A DNA stretch of 64,000 nucleotides from Siphonodentalium dalli (GCA_032622095.1 CP136069.1:205080690-205144689); one strand, 5' to 3'; counted from the first letter of the stretch, positions 11,276-23,682 are shown. Program-made: numbers and translations. The notes: generated by a model from the sequence alone, not told the origin.

Positions 11276-11434
11276 AACATAATAGTCAATGATGTGCGAA
11301 AATATTTCTTTTCCCAGAGAGTGATTACAAACTGGAATAGTTTATCAGATTACATTGTTTCCACTGAATCGGTTCAACAATTCAAGGAGTTATTCGATAA
11401 CAACTGTTATAACGAGCGATATATGTACGACTAA
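11276..11434 (+). pseudogene. LINE (non-LTR retrotransposon) ORF2 C-terminal remnant
   Basis: An open frame of 52 codons ending at TAA 11432-11434 contains YFFSQRVITNWNSLSDYIV followed by a TESVQQFKELFDNNCYN stretch. This is the family-typical C-terminus of CR1/L2/jockey-type ORF2 proteins (SxRVxxxWNxLP...SVxxFKxxLD). About 115 nt further on, a GATGATGATGATG microsatellite ends the element, as is usual for such LINEs. The reverse transcriptase and endonuclease are absent, so this is a 5'-truncated dead copy. Confidence 0.7.
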
Positions 11435-11738
11435 ACGTCATGGATAATTTTAAAACAATTAATTCATTTACGTTATTCTATACATGTATGTTATTATGTG
11501 AAAGGGGTAAAAGTCATGGCGACTTACTCCCCAAACATTGATGATGATGATGTAACTTTATACAATTGAAAGGCACAGAACTAAATTCAGGATCACATAT
11601 TAGAATGGAGCGGTATAAGTTTTTAGACAACAATAACAGTAGTTAATGTCAGGTGCATTATATAATGTTAGGTAATCCCAGTCATACACTGGTAGTACAA
11701 TGTCATTTTTATATAAGATTAAATGAGTTTATATGCAT

Positions 11739-12936
11739 TAGTGCTGGGCGGTATGACGATATATCGGGTATACCCGGTTTTAATTTTGATATCGTCAATA
11801 ATATCGTCTGAAATAAAAATATCGTAATACCGTCCCAAGTTGTAATATTCTCCATGTAGGTTGAAACCCATCATATGGTCCCAACAAACAGCGAAGTTAG
11901 AGTAAGTATAATAGTCCCAAACTTCCCGGAAATACGCAGTCGAAAACGTTTTAAAACATCGGAGCACGTGCTTGTCAAGTTGGATATGCTTCGTCGGACA
12001 CATCAAAGAGATACTATTAGCATCAGTTGGCTACACTGTGAGATTGGTATGTCGCGCGCATGCGACTGGCACAATGACCTCCTTTCAAGTTGGTGCAGCT
12101 TGCTCTATCAACCGTAACCGGTTGCTTGGAGACGGATTACGATGTCAGATTTTATATTGACCACACTTAGTCTAGCTGATCGTCTCAATGTGTGCAAATT
12201 GCGAGTAAAATGATTTTGTGGACATGTGCCGTACGGATCATGGCATTGCTATCGCTTCAACAAATGTCAAATTCACAAACTAATTGAACATGATTGTCTC
12301 TATTTATTTTCCTCAGCTAAAAAAATGCTGACGCAAATTCATTTCAAATTTTCATGTCGGCTTTTGCCTCGGCACTGCCCATTGTGGCAATGTCGACGCT
12401 AATTCCCAGGGCTGCCGTATATGGACATTGAAGTCCCACGGTGCTACCAACTACCAATTACCACTGATAAATATAGTCTCACAAACAACCAATTCCTCAC
12501 GAATTAATAAAATGGCAATTTGAAACCGAATGCGGTGCTTAATGTGTGCATGGTGTTGAGCGCTATGGTCAAAGGGATATAACTCTAAAAAATGTATGCG
12601 AAAACGCACGTGGGCCGTGTTATATGATTATATCCCTTTGTTTCAAAGTTATTATTTCTCCGTCGGCAAACTGTCAATTGTTGCTGACGAGTGGTCATTA
12701 TATACATGTATACTGTGATGTTACTGATAATTGTTCAATACACATTTACTCGACCTCTCATGACCCACAAATCGTAAATAAAACGTAGGGATGTATTGTG
12801 CAAACTTTATTTATGAAATATTGCATATATTGTACATTGTACTTACCAATTGTAATATACCAAAATAATATCGTGTATCGCGATGTTGTCGCCATAATAT
12901 CGCGATATTTTTTGGGGCCAATATCGCCCAGCCCTA
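11739..12936. mobile_element. Non-autonomous hAT-like element, family hAT-C, exact 8-bp TSD
   Basis: TIRs are TAGTGCTGGGCGGTATgACG at the left and ATATTGGCGatCGGGTCGGGAT-type complement (ATATCGCCCAGCCCTA) at the right. The flanks are identical octamers ATATGCAT (11731-11738 and 12937-12944). TAGNG termini and the 8-bp duplication indicate hAT. Subterminal text is rich in ATATCG/CGATAT. The interior of about 1.2 kb holds only short frames, with no transposase pattern. Confidence 0.8.
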
Positions 12937-13454
12937 ATATGCATAACAGTTCCCTCTACATTTCTGGTTATTACTAGACAGAGGAAGGTATCTTTGTCCA
13001 TGCTTACTATGCGCAGAAAAAAATAAAAAATAAAAATAAAACCCTCCCTCCCTCATTGATTTGAAAAAAAAATTGCCCGAGAACCAAAACTCTTTTTTTT
13101 TTTGGCCTAATGCCCTCAAGATTATATTATTACGCATAAATATAAATTATAAAAAAAAAAGTTAAATATATTGGTTACATGAATGCACCGTGCGCCTTAG
13201 AATTCCGTTAAAACAACTAATCCTTCAAATTATTACAAAAAACTACAGCTTATTACTGCAGGTTTCTAATTCACCACACCAGAAGTCTCTATATGGGGAT
13301 CAAAAATCGGAGTCATTGTGTTCCCGCCATAAAATCTTCAACAGTGGTCCAGCCATTGTTGATATCTAAACATTGAAAGCAATTAATGCGGTCATAATAG
13401 TTACACACTGCAACTATCAATCCAGCGAATTTGATGATTGATAGAACAAACCAC

Positions 13455-13905
13455 TATTATCATGATCATGTCGTTATTTGTTTAAAATACGTTATCAATT
13501 GACATATATGCACCCGTTCCCTCATTAAAATCAACATATTTCGACCATTTTAGGGGATCTCCGCGAATTCGGGGAACTCCGCAAACAGGGACCAACTGCG
13601 AATAGTCACAACAGGCTATCTATCAGTTGGTTGAATACTATTTCCCTTTTTACTAAAGTAAATTAACAAGTAAATATCGAATGACGATACATATATTTGT
13701 AAACAAGCATTGCAAATAATTTTATTGGGACGAAAAGTCGCAATACTTGTTCTGTATTATCATGATCATGTCGTTATTTGTTTAAAATACGTTATCAATT
13801 GACATATACGCACCCGTTCCCTCATTAAAATCAACATATTTCGACCTTTTTAGACGACCTCCGCGAATTCGGGGACCTCCGTAAATTTACCTCCGCAAAC
13901 AGGGA
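13455..13905. repeat. Direct duplication, ~130 bp repeated at 300-bp spacing
   Basis: ATTATCATGATCATGTCGTT followed by about 110 further matching bases (through CCCGTTCCCTCATTAAAATC and CTCCGCGAATTCGGGG) occurs at about 13455 and again at 13755. The sequence between the copies is unrelated. The origin is not clear from the sequence. Confidence 0.8.
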
Positions 13906-14081
13906 CCTACTGCGAATTGTCACAACCGGAAAAAGGAAAAACCAATTATCTATTTACAAAAGCTCCAGACACACGGCGCATTCGGCGACCTAAAATTTCC
14001 CCACCAGTATACACCCGATGGGCGTGAATGGATGGTATTACATTGAATACATGTCTTGCACCAACGGGTGTGGAATAAAAT

Positions 14082-17000
14082 ATGAAAGTGTCAATGACAC
14101 TGTAGCTCAACTTGGAAAGGGAATAATTTAATGTATTACAGTCAATGGAGCGATTAGGAATGTGGAAAGTTGAATGTATAATACTAGTTTATAGACATGA
14201 AGAGAAAAGTAAAATCCAAGATGGCTGCTGGTGGCCATGTTTTCGGCCGAATGACCCCAAAATGAGTCGTTCCCATCTACATGTCATCGTTAACATCCAA
14301 GACAAATTTTATGACGTTCAGACTAAAGGTACGACCTGTAGCCCATGCTAAAGAATTTAGTCATACAAAGAGTAAAATCCAAAATGGCTGCTGGCGGCCA
14401 TGTTTTTTTGCCAAATGACCCCAAAATGACTCGTTCCCCCCTGCATGTCATTGTTAACATCCATGAAAAATTTTATGATGATCCGACAAAAGGTACGACC
14501 TGTAGGCCGTGCCAAAGAATTTAGTCATGCAAAGAGTAAAATCCAAAATGGCTGCTGGCGGCCATGTTTTTTGTCCGAACAACCCCAAAATTACTCGTTC
14601 CAATCTACATGTCATCGTTAACATCCATGACAAATTTCATGATGATCAGACTAACAGTACGACCTGTGGCCCATGCTAATAGATTAAATTTTGAAATCCA
14701 AGATGGCCACTGGTGGCCATGTTTTTTGTCCGAATGACCCCAAAATGACTCGTTCCCATTTACATTCCAATTTCAACAGTCATGACAAATTTGATGATGA
14801 TCAGACTAAAGGTACGACCTGTAGCCCGTGCTAAAGGATTTAGTCATACAAAGAGTAAAATCCAAGATGGCTAGTGGTGGCCATGTTTTTTGGCCGAATG
14901 ACCCCAAAATGACTCGTTCCCATCTACATGTCATTATTAACATTCATGACAAATTTATGATGATCAGACTAAAGGTACGACCTGTAGCCCGTGCTAAAGG
15001 ATTTAGTCATACAAAGAGTAAAATCCAAGATGGCTGCTGGCGGCCATGTTTTTGGCCGAATGACCCCAAAATGACTCGTTCCCATCTACATGTCAATATT
15101 ATCATCCATGACAAATTTCATGATGATCAGACGAACAATACGACCTGTGGCCCGTGCTAATAGATTAAATTTTGAAATCCAAGATGGCCGCTGGCAGCCA
15201 TGTTTTTTGTCCGAATGACCCCAAAATGACTCGTTCCCATTTACATTCCAATTTCAACAGTCATGACAAATTTTATGATGATCAGACTAAAGGTACGACC
15301 TGTAGCCCATGCTAAAGGATTTAGTCATACAAAGAGTAAAATCCAAGATGGCTGCTGGCAGCCATGTTTTTTGGCCGAATGACCCCAAAATGACTCGTTC
15401 CCATCTACATGTCATTATTAACATTCTTGACAAATTTTATGATGATCAGACTAAAAGTAGGACCTGTAGCCCGTGCTAAAGGATTTAATCATACAAAGAG
15501 TAAAATCCAAGATGGCTGCTGGCGACCATGTTTTTTGACCCGAATGACCCCAAAATTACTCGTTCTCATCTGCATGTCATTGTTAACATCCATGACACAT
15601 TTTATGATGATCCGACCAAAGGTACGACCTGTAGGCCGTGCCAAAGAATTTAGTCATGCAAAGAGTAAACCTAAGATGGCTGCAGGCGGCCATGTTTTTT
15701 GGCCGAATGACCCCAAAATTACTCGTTCCCATCTACATGTCAATGTTAACATCCATGACATATTTCATGATGATCAGACCAAAGGTACGACCTGTAGCCC
15801 GTGCTAATAGATTTAATTTTTAAATCCAAGATGGCTGCTGGCAGCCATGTTTTTTGTCCGAATGACCCCAAAATGACTTGTTCCCATCTACATTCCAATT
15901 TCAACAGCCATGACAAATTTTATGATGATCCGACAAAAGGTACGACCTGTAGGCCGTGCCAAAGAATTTAGTCATGCAAAGAGTAAAATCCAAAATGGCT
16001 GCTGGCGGCCATGTTTTTTGTCCGAACAACCCCAAAATTACTCGTTCCAATCTACATGTCATCGTTAACATCCATGACAAATTTCATGATGATCAGACTA
16101 ACAGTACGACCTGTGGCCCATGCTAATAGATTAAATTTTGAAATCCAAGATGGCCACTGGTGGCCATGTTTTTTGTCCAAATGACCCCAAAATGACTCGT
16201 TCCCATTTACATTCCAATTTCAACATTCATGACAAATTTGATGATGATCAGACTAAAGGTACGACCTGTAGCCCGTGCTAAAGGATTTAGTCATACAAAG
16301 AGTAAAATCCAAGATGGCTAGTGGTGGCCATGTTTTTTGGCCGAATGACCCCAAAATGACTCGTTCCCATCTACATGTCATTATTAACATTCATGACAAA
16401 TTTATGATGATCAGACTAAAGGTACGACCTGTAGCCCGTGCTAAAGGATTTAGTCATACAAAGAGTAAAATCCAAGATGGCTGCTGGCGGCCATGTTTTT
16501 GGCCGAATGACCCCAAAATGACTCGTTCCCATCTACATGTCAATATTATCATCCATGACAAATTTCATGATGATCAGACGAACAATACGACCTGTGGCCC
16601 GTGCTAATAGATTAAATTTTGAAATCCAAGATGGCCGCTGGCAGCCATGTTTTTTGTCCGAATGACCCCAAAATGACTCGTTCCCATTTACATTCCAATT
16701 TCAACAGTCATGACAAATTTTATGATGATCAGACTAAAGGTACGACCTGTAGCCCATGCTAAAGGATTTAGTCATACAAAGAGTAAAATCCAAGATGGCT
16801 GCTGGCAGCCATGTTTTTTGGCCGAATGACCCCAAAATGACTCGTTCCCATCTACATGTCATTATTAACATTCTTGACAAATTTTATGATGATCAGACTA
16901 AAAGTAGGACCTGTAGCCCGTGCTAAAGGATTTAATCATACAAAGAGTAAAATCCAAGATGGCTGCTGGCGACCATGTTTTTTGACCCGAATGACCCCAA

Positions 17001-17983
17001 AATTACTCGTTCTCATCTGCATGTCATTGTTAACATCCATGACACATTTTATGATGATCCGACCAAAGGTACGACCTGTAGGCCGTGCCAAAGAATTTAG
17101 TCATGCAAAGAGTAAACCTAAGATGGCTGCAGGCGGCCATGTTTTTTGGCCGAATGACCCCAAAATTACTCGTTCCCATCTACATGTCAATGTTAACATC
17201 CATGACATATTTCATGATGATCAGACCAAAGGTACGACCTGTAGCCCGTGCTAATAGATTTAATTTTTAAATCCAAGATGGCTGCTGGCAGCCATGTTTT
17301 TTGTCCGAATGACCCCAAAATGACTTGTTCCCATCTACATTCCAATTTCAACAGCCATGACAAATTTCATGATGATCAGACTAAAGGTACGACCTGTAGC
17401 CCGTGCTAAAGGATTTAGTCATACAAAGAGTAAAATACAAGATGGCTGCTGGAGGCCATGTTTTTTGGCCGAATGACCCCAAAATGACTCGTTCCCATCT
17501 ACATGTCATTGTTAACATCCATATAAAATTTTATGATGATCCGACAAAAGGTACGACCTGTAGGCCGTGCCAAAGAATTTAGTCATGCAAAGAGTAAAAT
17601 CTAAGATGGCTGCCGGCGGCCATGTTTTTTGGCCGAACAACCCCAAAATTACTCGTTCCCATCTACATGTCAATATTAACATCCATGACAAATTTAATGA
17701 TGATCAGACGAACAGTACGACCTGTAGCCCGTGCTAATGGATTGAATATTGAAATCCAAGATGGCCACTGGCGGCCATGTTTTTTTCCCGAATGACCCCA
17801 AAATGAATCGTTCTCATCTACATGTCAATGTCAACAGCTATGACAAATTTTATAATGATCCGACCAAAGGTACAACCTGTAGCCCATGCTAAAGGAAATT
17901 GTTGACGCATCACGTACACACACGGATGACGGACGACAAAGCCATGGCAATAGCTCAAACTTTACAAAGTAAAGTTGAGCTAA
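14082..17983 (+). mobile_element. Very long pearl-like element, about 24 core units
   Basis: The 5' terminus ATGAAAGTGTCAATGACACT and GTAGCTCAACTT, and the 3' terminal hairpin AGCTCAAACTTTAC / GTAAAGTTGAGCTA, are both intact. The core is expanded to about 3.6 kb of 160-165-bp units (for example starts of GTGCTAAAGG/GTGCTAATAG at 14828, 14991 and 15154). Frames of 110-132 codons that run through the units reflect the repeat and are not genes. This copy also has a higher-order duplication, listed separately. Confidence 0.75.
14471..17366 (+). repeat. Higher-order tandem duplication of a nine-unit block, 1447-bp period
   Basis: The block at 14471-15917 recurs at 15918-17366. Every landmark I checked is displaced by exactly 1447 bp, and only a few substitutions separate the copies. 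1447 bp equals nine core units of about 161 bp. The near identity contrasts with the clear divergence between units inside each block, so the block duplication is recent. Confidence 0.9.
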
Positions 17984-18560
17984 TAATGAGAAGCCGATCA
18001 CAATCGGCAGATGTTTAACCCATCCCTTCGAGATAGTAAATTACTATGATCAGAATCATTATCGCCATTAGTTCGTCCCACCCAGTCCCACAAATAAAGT
18101 ATTTATTTATTTACAACTGCGCGTACTTCAGAAGTTATCATTATTAAATCATAGTCGACGTGGTTGGAATTGACCTTTGCTTTTGTTTTTGGTTTTGTTT
18201 TAATTGGGATCAAAACATGTACACCATAAACACTTTAGTTCACAAAAAGAAAAGACGACAATTGGGTTTTACATAGAGATGTATAAATCAATCTCGTGGG
18301 TTAGATTAAGATTTTGAGGACACCTGGTTATAATATATCCATGAAAAAGGGATGTTTTAAAGACATGTCGAGGTGTTCCTATGTTCATGGTCTATACTGC
18401 GAGGCTAATTATTCTCAGTTTAAATGAAATGTTGCTATATATCAGCTATAGAGCTAGAATTTAAGATGTTTATTTTAGGCCATGAGTCTGTTCTAAAAAT
18501 GATACTGTTATATACTATTATAGACAAATGTACATAAAACAAATTATTATAATTTATGGG
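17984..18560. other. Stretch without recognisable genes
   Basis: AT-rich DNA with no supported frame or repeat structure. Confidence 0.4.
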
Positions 18561-18567
18561 TCAAATA

Positions 18568-18646
18568 AGGAGACTCGTATAAGAGAATGCACTGGCACAG
18601 GATCTGTAATGTTGCCCCAACGCAGCTCCAGTCATCAAAGGGTAAT
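18568..18646. mobile_element. PB-3 MITE right-end fragment
   Basis: It contains half of a hairpin (GGAGACTCGTATAAGAGAATG) and the PB-3 right end CAGCTCCAGTCATCAAAGGGTAA. The left part is missing. Confidence 0.55.
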
Positions 18647-18904
18647 CCATGTCAATGGATACTACAAATTTAAGTAAGGTTTGATAAGCATAGCACCACT
18701 GATAATTATTCCTGGTTATCAACATGAATGATATAAACCTCATTACATAGACAGAAATGCTCAAGAGCTTTCCTACAGAGTGGAAGTTATAATGGTATTA
18801 ATTTTTTATAATTTTGTAAACTTAAATTATTTTTTAATTGAGCAAGGAGTTCAATCTAAATTAAATTAAAAAACTTTTTTTTTTATTGATAAATATTTAA
18901 AAAA

Positions 18905-19125
18905 AATTAAGGGCCATAAGTCCGTTAGAAAAAATCGGATCAAAGCCATATTCGAACTTGATCTGTATTTTGGGCTTAGAACTCATATACAAACTTGGGT
19001 TTCGATCGGATAGAAAATGTTTGAGTTATTGCATTATGCATAAAGTGTCTACGGATAAAGAATGACGAGTGGTCACTCCAGACATCGACACTATGTGTAC
19101 CATATTATGGTATGGGTACACATAA
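18905..19125 (-). repeat. Dispersed repeat, inverted relative to 42322-42660
   Basis: Blocks such as GATCGGATAGAAAATGTTTG, AACTTGATCTGTATTTTGGG and the ATGTGTACCATATTATGGTA area match the reverse complement of 42322-42560 in the same order. It begins with GGGCCATAAGTCCG, a phrase close to the CCCATAACTCCG of the 161-bp array at 35190. The class is unknown. Confidence 0.55.
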
Positions 19126-19340
19126 AAACAGATCATAAACCTGCAACAATGATGGAGTAGTAAGTCAATAGAACATTTCGTGTTGTTGTTTTGAGTGTTT
19201 TTAATTGACAGCAATGAATATATACAAACATTCTTATACATAATATATTACAGCAAACTCATTTATAAATACTTATACACATATGTACAAACATAAACAA
19301 ATCTGGCCTTATTAATGGAGATCAATCTATTTCAAGAAGC

Positions 19341-19490
19341 TACACAACCCAATGACAACAGTACCATAGGACCGACGTCATTACTACACAACTCAATGAC
19401 ACAGTACCATAGGACCGACTTCCTTACCACACAACTCAATAACACCGTACCATAGGACCGACATCATTACTACACAACCCAATGATTATG
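19341..19490. repeat. Tandem repeat, 43-44-bp unit, about 3.4 copies
   Basis: ACACAACYCAATGACA..GTACCATAGGACCGAC recurs at about 19342, 19386, 19429 and 19472. Confidence 0.85.
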
Positions 19491-19510
19491 AGTTAATTGA
19501 TTCTTCCGAT

Positions 19511-19723
19511 TACAGTAATGCCCTAAGTAATCGACTCGATACAGCAGAATTATGGGTAACTTTTCAGGATTTAGTCAGAAATATGGCTTGTTGCCATTCA
19601 TCGGAAAGCTCTCGGGGAGAGCTTTCCGATGAATGGCAACAAGCCATATTTCCGACTAAATCCTGAAAAGTTACCCATAATTCTGCTGTAGTTAAAGAGT
19701 CGATTACTTAGGGCATTACTGTA
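19511..19723. mobile_element. mariner-like MITE, copy 2, TA target site
   Basis: Flanking TA dinucleotides enclose CAGTAATGCCCTAAGTAATC and its complement GATTACTTAGGGCATTACTG. CAGT termini with TA duplication are typical of Tc1/mariner. The whole 213-bp unit is a near-perfect fold-back with centre AAGCTCTCGGGGAGAGCTT. The hAT-A copy at 19732 begins 9 bp further on, with its TSD directly adjoining this element. Confidence 0.85.
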
Positions 19724-19731
19724 GTTCAGAA

Positions 19732-20185
19732 CAAGCCTGAGTTTAGTGTGTCTGTCATTTGCAAAATGAAGTCCCCAGAAGGTGAATTTAGTGACGCTAT
19801 CCCGCATAGTGGGCTAGCATATCTAAATTCACCCTCTGGGGACCTCATTCTGCTTAGGCCTCATCTTCTCTGGAAAGTTTCTTTATAAAATTTCTACATA
19901 AACTTCTTCACAAATTCTATTTCTTTTTTAGTTTAGTTTCTCTATATCCCAAAATTGGCAGAAGACACATTGCATAATTGAGGTTCCCAATGGGTGTACA
20001 TCACAATAGTCACCATTTGAAAACTTTAATCTGAGTCTATGTCTCCTCTCCTATAACAGATGAGGCCATGCAGAATGAGGTCTCCAGAGGGTGAATTTGG
20101 TGATGCTAGCCTGCTATCTGGGATAACATTACTAAATTCACCCTCTGAGGACCTCATTCTGCAAATGAAAGGCAAAATAGACTTG
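19732..20185. mobile_element. hAT-A copy with exact 8-bp TSD
   Basis: CAAGCCTGAGTTTAGTGTG at the left and an ACTTG end at the right are flanked by identical GTTCAGAA octamers (19724-19731 and 20186-20193). This copy sets the boundaries and superfamily for the hAT-A group. Both internal AGGTCCCC palindromes are present, with a ~190-bp spacer. Confidence 0.85.
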
Positions 20186-20226
20186 GTTCAGAACAGCCAT
20201 CCTTCTCTTATCACGTCAGGCACATT

Positions 20227-20486
20227 TTAACCCTGGTGTTCATGATGGGAGCTGTGCTGGTGCAGCATTAAGGATCTGGCCCCAATGCATTCTCTTATAT
20301 ATGCGAGTCTCCCAAAGGGAGCCTCATGTATATACGAGAATGCACTAGCCTACAAGGTCAATATTGTTAGGCCAATGGATTCTCTTATATATGTGAGGCT
20401 CCCTATGGGAGACTCGCATATATAAGAGAATGCATTGGCACAAGGTTTTCAAAAAATGTCATGAAGCTCCAGTCATCAAAGGGTAA
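20227..20486. mobile_element. PB-3 MITE copy
   Basis: TTAACCCTGGTGTTCATGAT at the left and GCTCCAGTCATCAAAGGGTAA at the right, with two variant hairpins (about 20285-20345 and 20371-20437). Confidence 0.65.
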
Positions 20487-21094
20487 AATAACGAACTCAC
20501 ATCATACCATAATATCCCACTTAATGTTTGAGTCCAAGATTATTTCTTTTCAGAGCGAGTGTTATTGACTTGTTGCCATGAAATAAAACCTAAAATAATA
20601 TATTCCATCAGGATTAGGAATGTCCACCAAGTGATAGAGATTCTTAAATTCACCCCAAGACTTCCCCCTTGATTTACTCGAAATGCATCAAAATTCAAAA
20701 CTAGGAGATAGAGTTATTCCCCTTCCATCGAGGATGAGAGACTGGCAGTAGTTCAGATCAAAATTAAGCACAGAACCACTCAGAACACATGTCGGTGCCT
20801 CGAGAAATACATGTTCACAGTTTATTCAACAGGATAATTTGGTAATACAATGTTTTGGAGCTTCCACTTTCAAATGGTATATAAAATAGAATGTTAAATA
20901 AAAACGTGATCTGGGGATTCGAGCATAAAGTTATACTATTATAGTTATATTTCATTCTCATTCAGCATTGATGCATCCACGATATTTTTCGTAATATGTC
21001 AATTTTGTATTATTAGAGGTTGCTTCAATTGGGTATACCGTCAAAAAGATCGTATAAGGGACGAACTGTCAAAAATTGCTATGATTTTATGATT
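20487..21094. other. Stretch without recognisable genes
   Basis: AT-rich DNA with no repeat or coding pattern that I can support. Confidence 0.4.
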
Positions 21095-21350
21095 GGTTAA
21101 TTGTGTTATCGGGACAGCATTGTGGGTGTACATGTACATGTAAATAAACTGTAAGATTCCTGATTGGTTAATTGTGTTATCGGGACAGCATTGTGGGTGT
21201 ACATGATTTTATGATTGGTTAATTGTGTTATCGGGACAGCATTGTTGGTGTACATGTATTGTGTTATCGGGACAGCATTGTGGGGGTACATGTATTGTGT
21301 TATCGGGACAGCATTGTGGGTGTACATGTAAATAAACTGTAAGATTCCTG
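21095..21350. repeat. Irregular tandem repeat
   Basis: TTGTGTTATCGGGACAGCAT followed by TGTGGGTGTACATG recurs five times at uneven spacing (about 75, 65, 35 and 35 bp), joined by variable TTTATGATTGGTTAA segments. Confidence 0.8.
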
Positions 21351-21651
21351 ATTTGCAGGCCCCTACTAAATATATTAGTGAATCAAATTAAACATAGATT
21401 CCTGAAACCGACTGACCATCCCCGATACATTAACAAAATATAATTTGTGACCAAGTGCTATTATTAGAACACATATGTTTTTAATTAAATTGACAACTCT
21501 ACTTAGATTTTAAAATTCCATTCTGTCATATATCGTGTATTCCAATATCTTTTCCATTTTGAATGTAGGACAATTTACAAACTCAAATTCAATCAGAGAT
21601 GATATTGGAAAGTCCTGGAATACTGTTTGTATATTGATATAGCACGAGCCT

Positions 21652-22190
21652 TATCACTGGTTCGTGATTTTCAAGATGGCCGATGGTTCCATATGGCCCG
21701 ATTCCTAGCATTTTACCCAACCCACCGGCAAAAGGTCAAAGTTAAGAAGTAGCATCCATTTGTAAACATTCGACAGCTGAGTGCGAGCATTTTTTATCAA
21801 CATTTTATGGCTTAATTTCATTTATTCTGAGTGCAACTACGTGTTTAAGAATTGTTTTGTGGCCATGTCATCTATAGAGTTAGGATCTGGTGACGATGCA
21901 GACATTCAGACGCCCTTTTTTGTCAACGAACTTCCCATAAGTTACTGATAAATAGCGAGTTTTTGCATTAAAAAAATAACTCAAAAACATACGTGATACA
22001 TCCAATCCATCTACAGTGCGAAACCTACGTATTGTATGTATCCAGGGTGAGTGTTTAATTAGTTTTATGAAGTTATGTTGCCATTTTATTTTGGGAATTC
22101 CCAGACTGGAGTCATATGCTAAAAATAGATGCTACTTGTTAACTTTGACCTCCGGAGACCAAATGGCGGATTCACCGCGAGTTAGTGATA
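21652..22190. mobile_element. MITE-like element with inverted repeats (unclassified)
   Basis: TATCACTGGTTCGTGA at the left is complementary to TCACCGCGAGTTAGTGATA at the right with mismatches. Further in, GGTCAAAGTTAAGAAGTAGC mirrors GCTACTTGTTAACTTTGACC. The pairing totals about 60 nt per arm. No target duplication was resolved. Confidence 0.5.
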
Positions 22191-22216
22191 TCACTTATTG
22201 ATATAGCATGAGTGTG

Positions 22217-22635
22217 TTAACCCTTTACCCAACAACGGCCCTGTGCCAATGCATTCTCTTATATATGCGAGTCGACCATAAGTCGCCTCGCATATATAAG
22301 AGAATGCATTGGCTTAACATATTAAAAATGATAAAAATGTAAGAAAAAATTATAAAATTGTTGTAAGAAAAAATGGTAAAAAGTGTTAAAAAAAGATTTT
22401 GTTTAGGCTTTAGGCCAATGCATTCTCTTATATATGCGAGGCGACCTATGGTCGACTCGTATATATAAGAGAATGCATTGGCACAGGGCATAACTGTAAC
22501 CATCACAATGTGGTCAATGAACCGGTTCCAATGATATCCATATTTGTATGGTTCTATTGAGACAGACCGAAGATATTTTAGGCTGTTGAAGCTTTATTTG
22601 GGCGTTTTTGGCCGGTTTGTTGGGTAAAGGGTTAA
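22217..22635. mobile_element. PB-1 MITE, full length, TTAA flanks
   Basis: Both TTAA sites and TIRs are intact. Hairpins lie at about 22245-22312 and 22413-22483. It is in the opposite orientation to the copy at 136 (the GGCC-rich side is on the right). Confidence 0.85.
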
Positions 22636-23420
22636 TGAGTTTGTTGATACAGCACGAGTGCCAGCATGGAAAGTTAGAATGAGAGGCACATCATCAAGTT
22701 CTATCCTTCTGCTGTGGTAATAGTGCCATATATCAACAAATCCATTAACACATTGTCCCAAACAAAATTTGAAGTTCATGTTTGAGGCAATCGTCATTTA
22801 CGTCGTATGACCCTCAACAGAATGCATACGACCCACATGGGTTGTACAGGATTTGTAAATAGGACGCAGAAGGAACAATGAGATTCTAGGAAAAAGTGTG
22901 TAATAAAGTTAGTTACGGAATAATCTTCATGTCCTGGTGTGAGTACGCTGTATAAACATTGAATCAACCATAACCATCATCTCAAAACTTACTCGATAAC
23001 TAAATGAGAATACGCAACTCCAGATCTGCTATGTGCCAAAAAAAAGTATTGTTACATAAAAAAACTGGAAACTTCGGTTCGTCACTAAAGACAGAACGTC
23101 ATGGATTGGCATGATGGTAAAACTCAGTATAATGTTGCACAATAAAAAGAGTATTTCGATATATACATATGTCATTTAAAATCAACTGTTATATTTCTGG
23201 TAGTAATGGCGAATAGCACTTTTATGAAAACAGCAATGTTTTGATTCAATGCATATGTACAAACGGACCTATTTTGACGTGCTGAATAATTGATGATGTA
23301 ATACTTTCAAAGTGACACATAACACCACCAACTCTATGTTGAGCTATTTCAAACAACATAGTTCCTATGCCAAAGTACCTTTCATTTGATATTCTGTTGA
23401 ATGCGTTGTAAGATAAATTG
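22636..23420. other. Stretch without recognisable genes
   Basis: No supported gene. A minus-strand frame at about 23480-23640 was considered and rejected (see rejected list). Confidence 0.4.
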
Positions 23421-23482
23421 GTTACCACCACGCTGTAGGTTCCCACCACCCTGTAGGTTCCCACCACCCTGTAGGTTCCCAA
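23421..23482. repeat. Short tandem repeat, 20-bp unit, three copies
   Basis: ACCACSCTGTAGGTTCCC recurs at 20-bp spacing. Confidence 0.85.
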
Positions 23483-23682
23483 AATTGGTATTCAAGTCTC
23501 GCTATCTTCTCTGGGCCACCGATAAACTGCCAAAATAAGAGAGCTTTACCTGAATACGGATCTCGGAAACCCACATGGTGGTGATGATCTACATTTATAT
23601 ATATCACAGCATTGGGTATGCACATCGACATCCTATTGGAGTTTGTCTGCATACACATGGACACATAAAACAACAATACTTC

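Larger units (their letters stand above)
10936..13112. repeat. Outer inverted repeat enclosing a LINE end and a hAT element (candidate)
   Basis: AGGCCAAAAAAAAAAAAGG plus TTTTGGTTCTCAGGCA at the left is mirrored by TGCCCGAGAACCAAAACTC plus a T run and GGCCT at the right, about 2.1 kb apart. It may be an older DNA transposon with two later insertions inside. A chance pairing of homopolymer-flanked segments is not excluded, although the match extends about 15 nt beyond the homopolymer. Confidence 0.35.

Noticed and set aside
14828-17270. Frames of 110-132 codons in pairs
   Set aside because: They run through the pearl-like ~161-bp core units and are duplicated only because of the 1447-bp block duplication. 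The peptides contain no recognisable domain.
23480-23640. Possible minus-strand exon (DHHHHVGFRDPYSGK region, with an AG before and a CAG|GTAAAG donor-like site)
   Set aside because: The fragment is short and matches no family I recognise. Neighbouring exons were not found, and it runs into a 20-bp tandem repeat.
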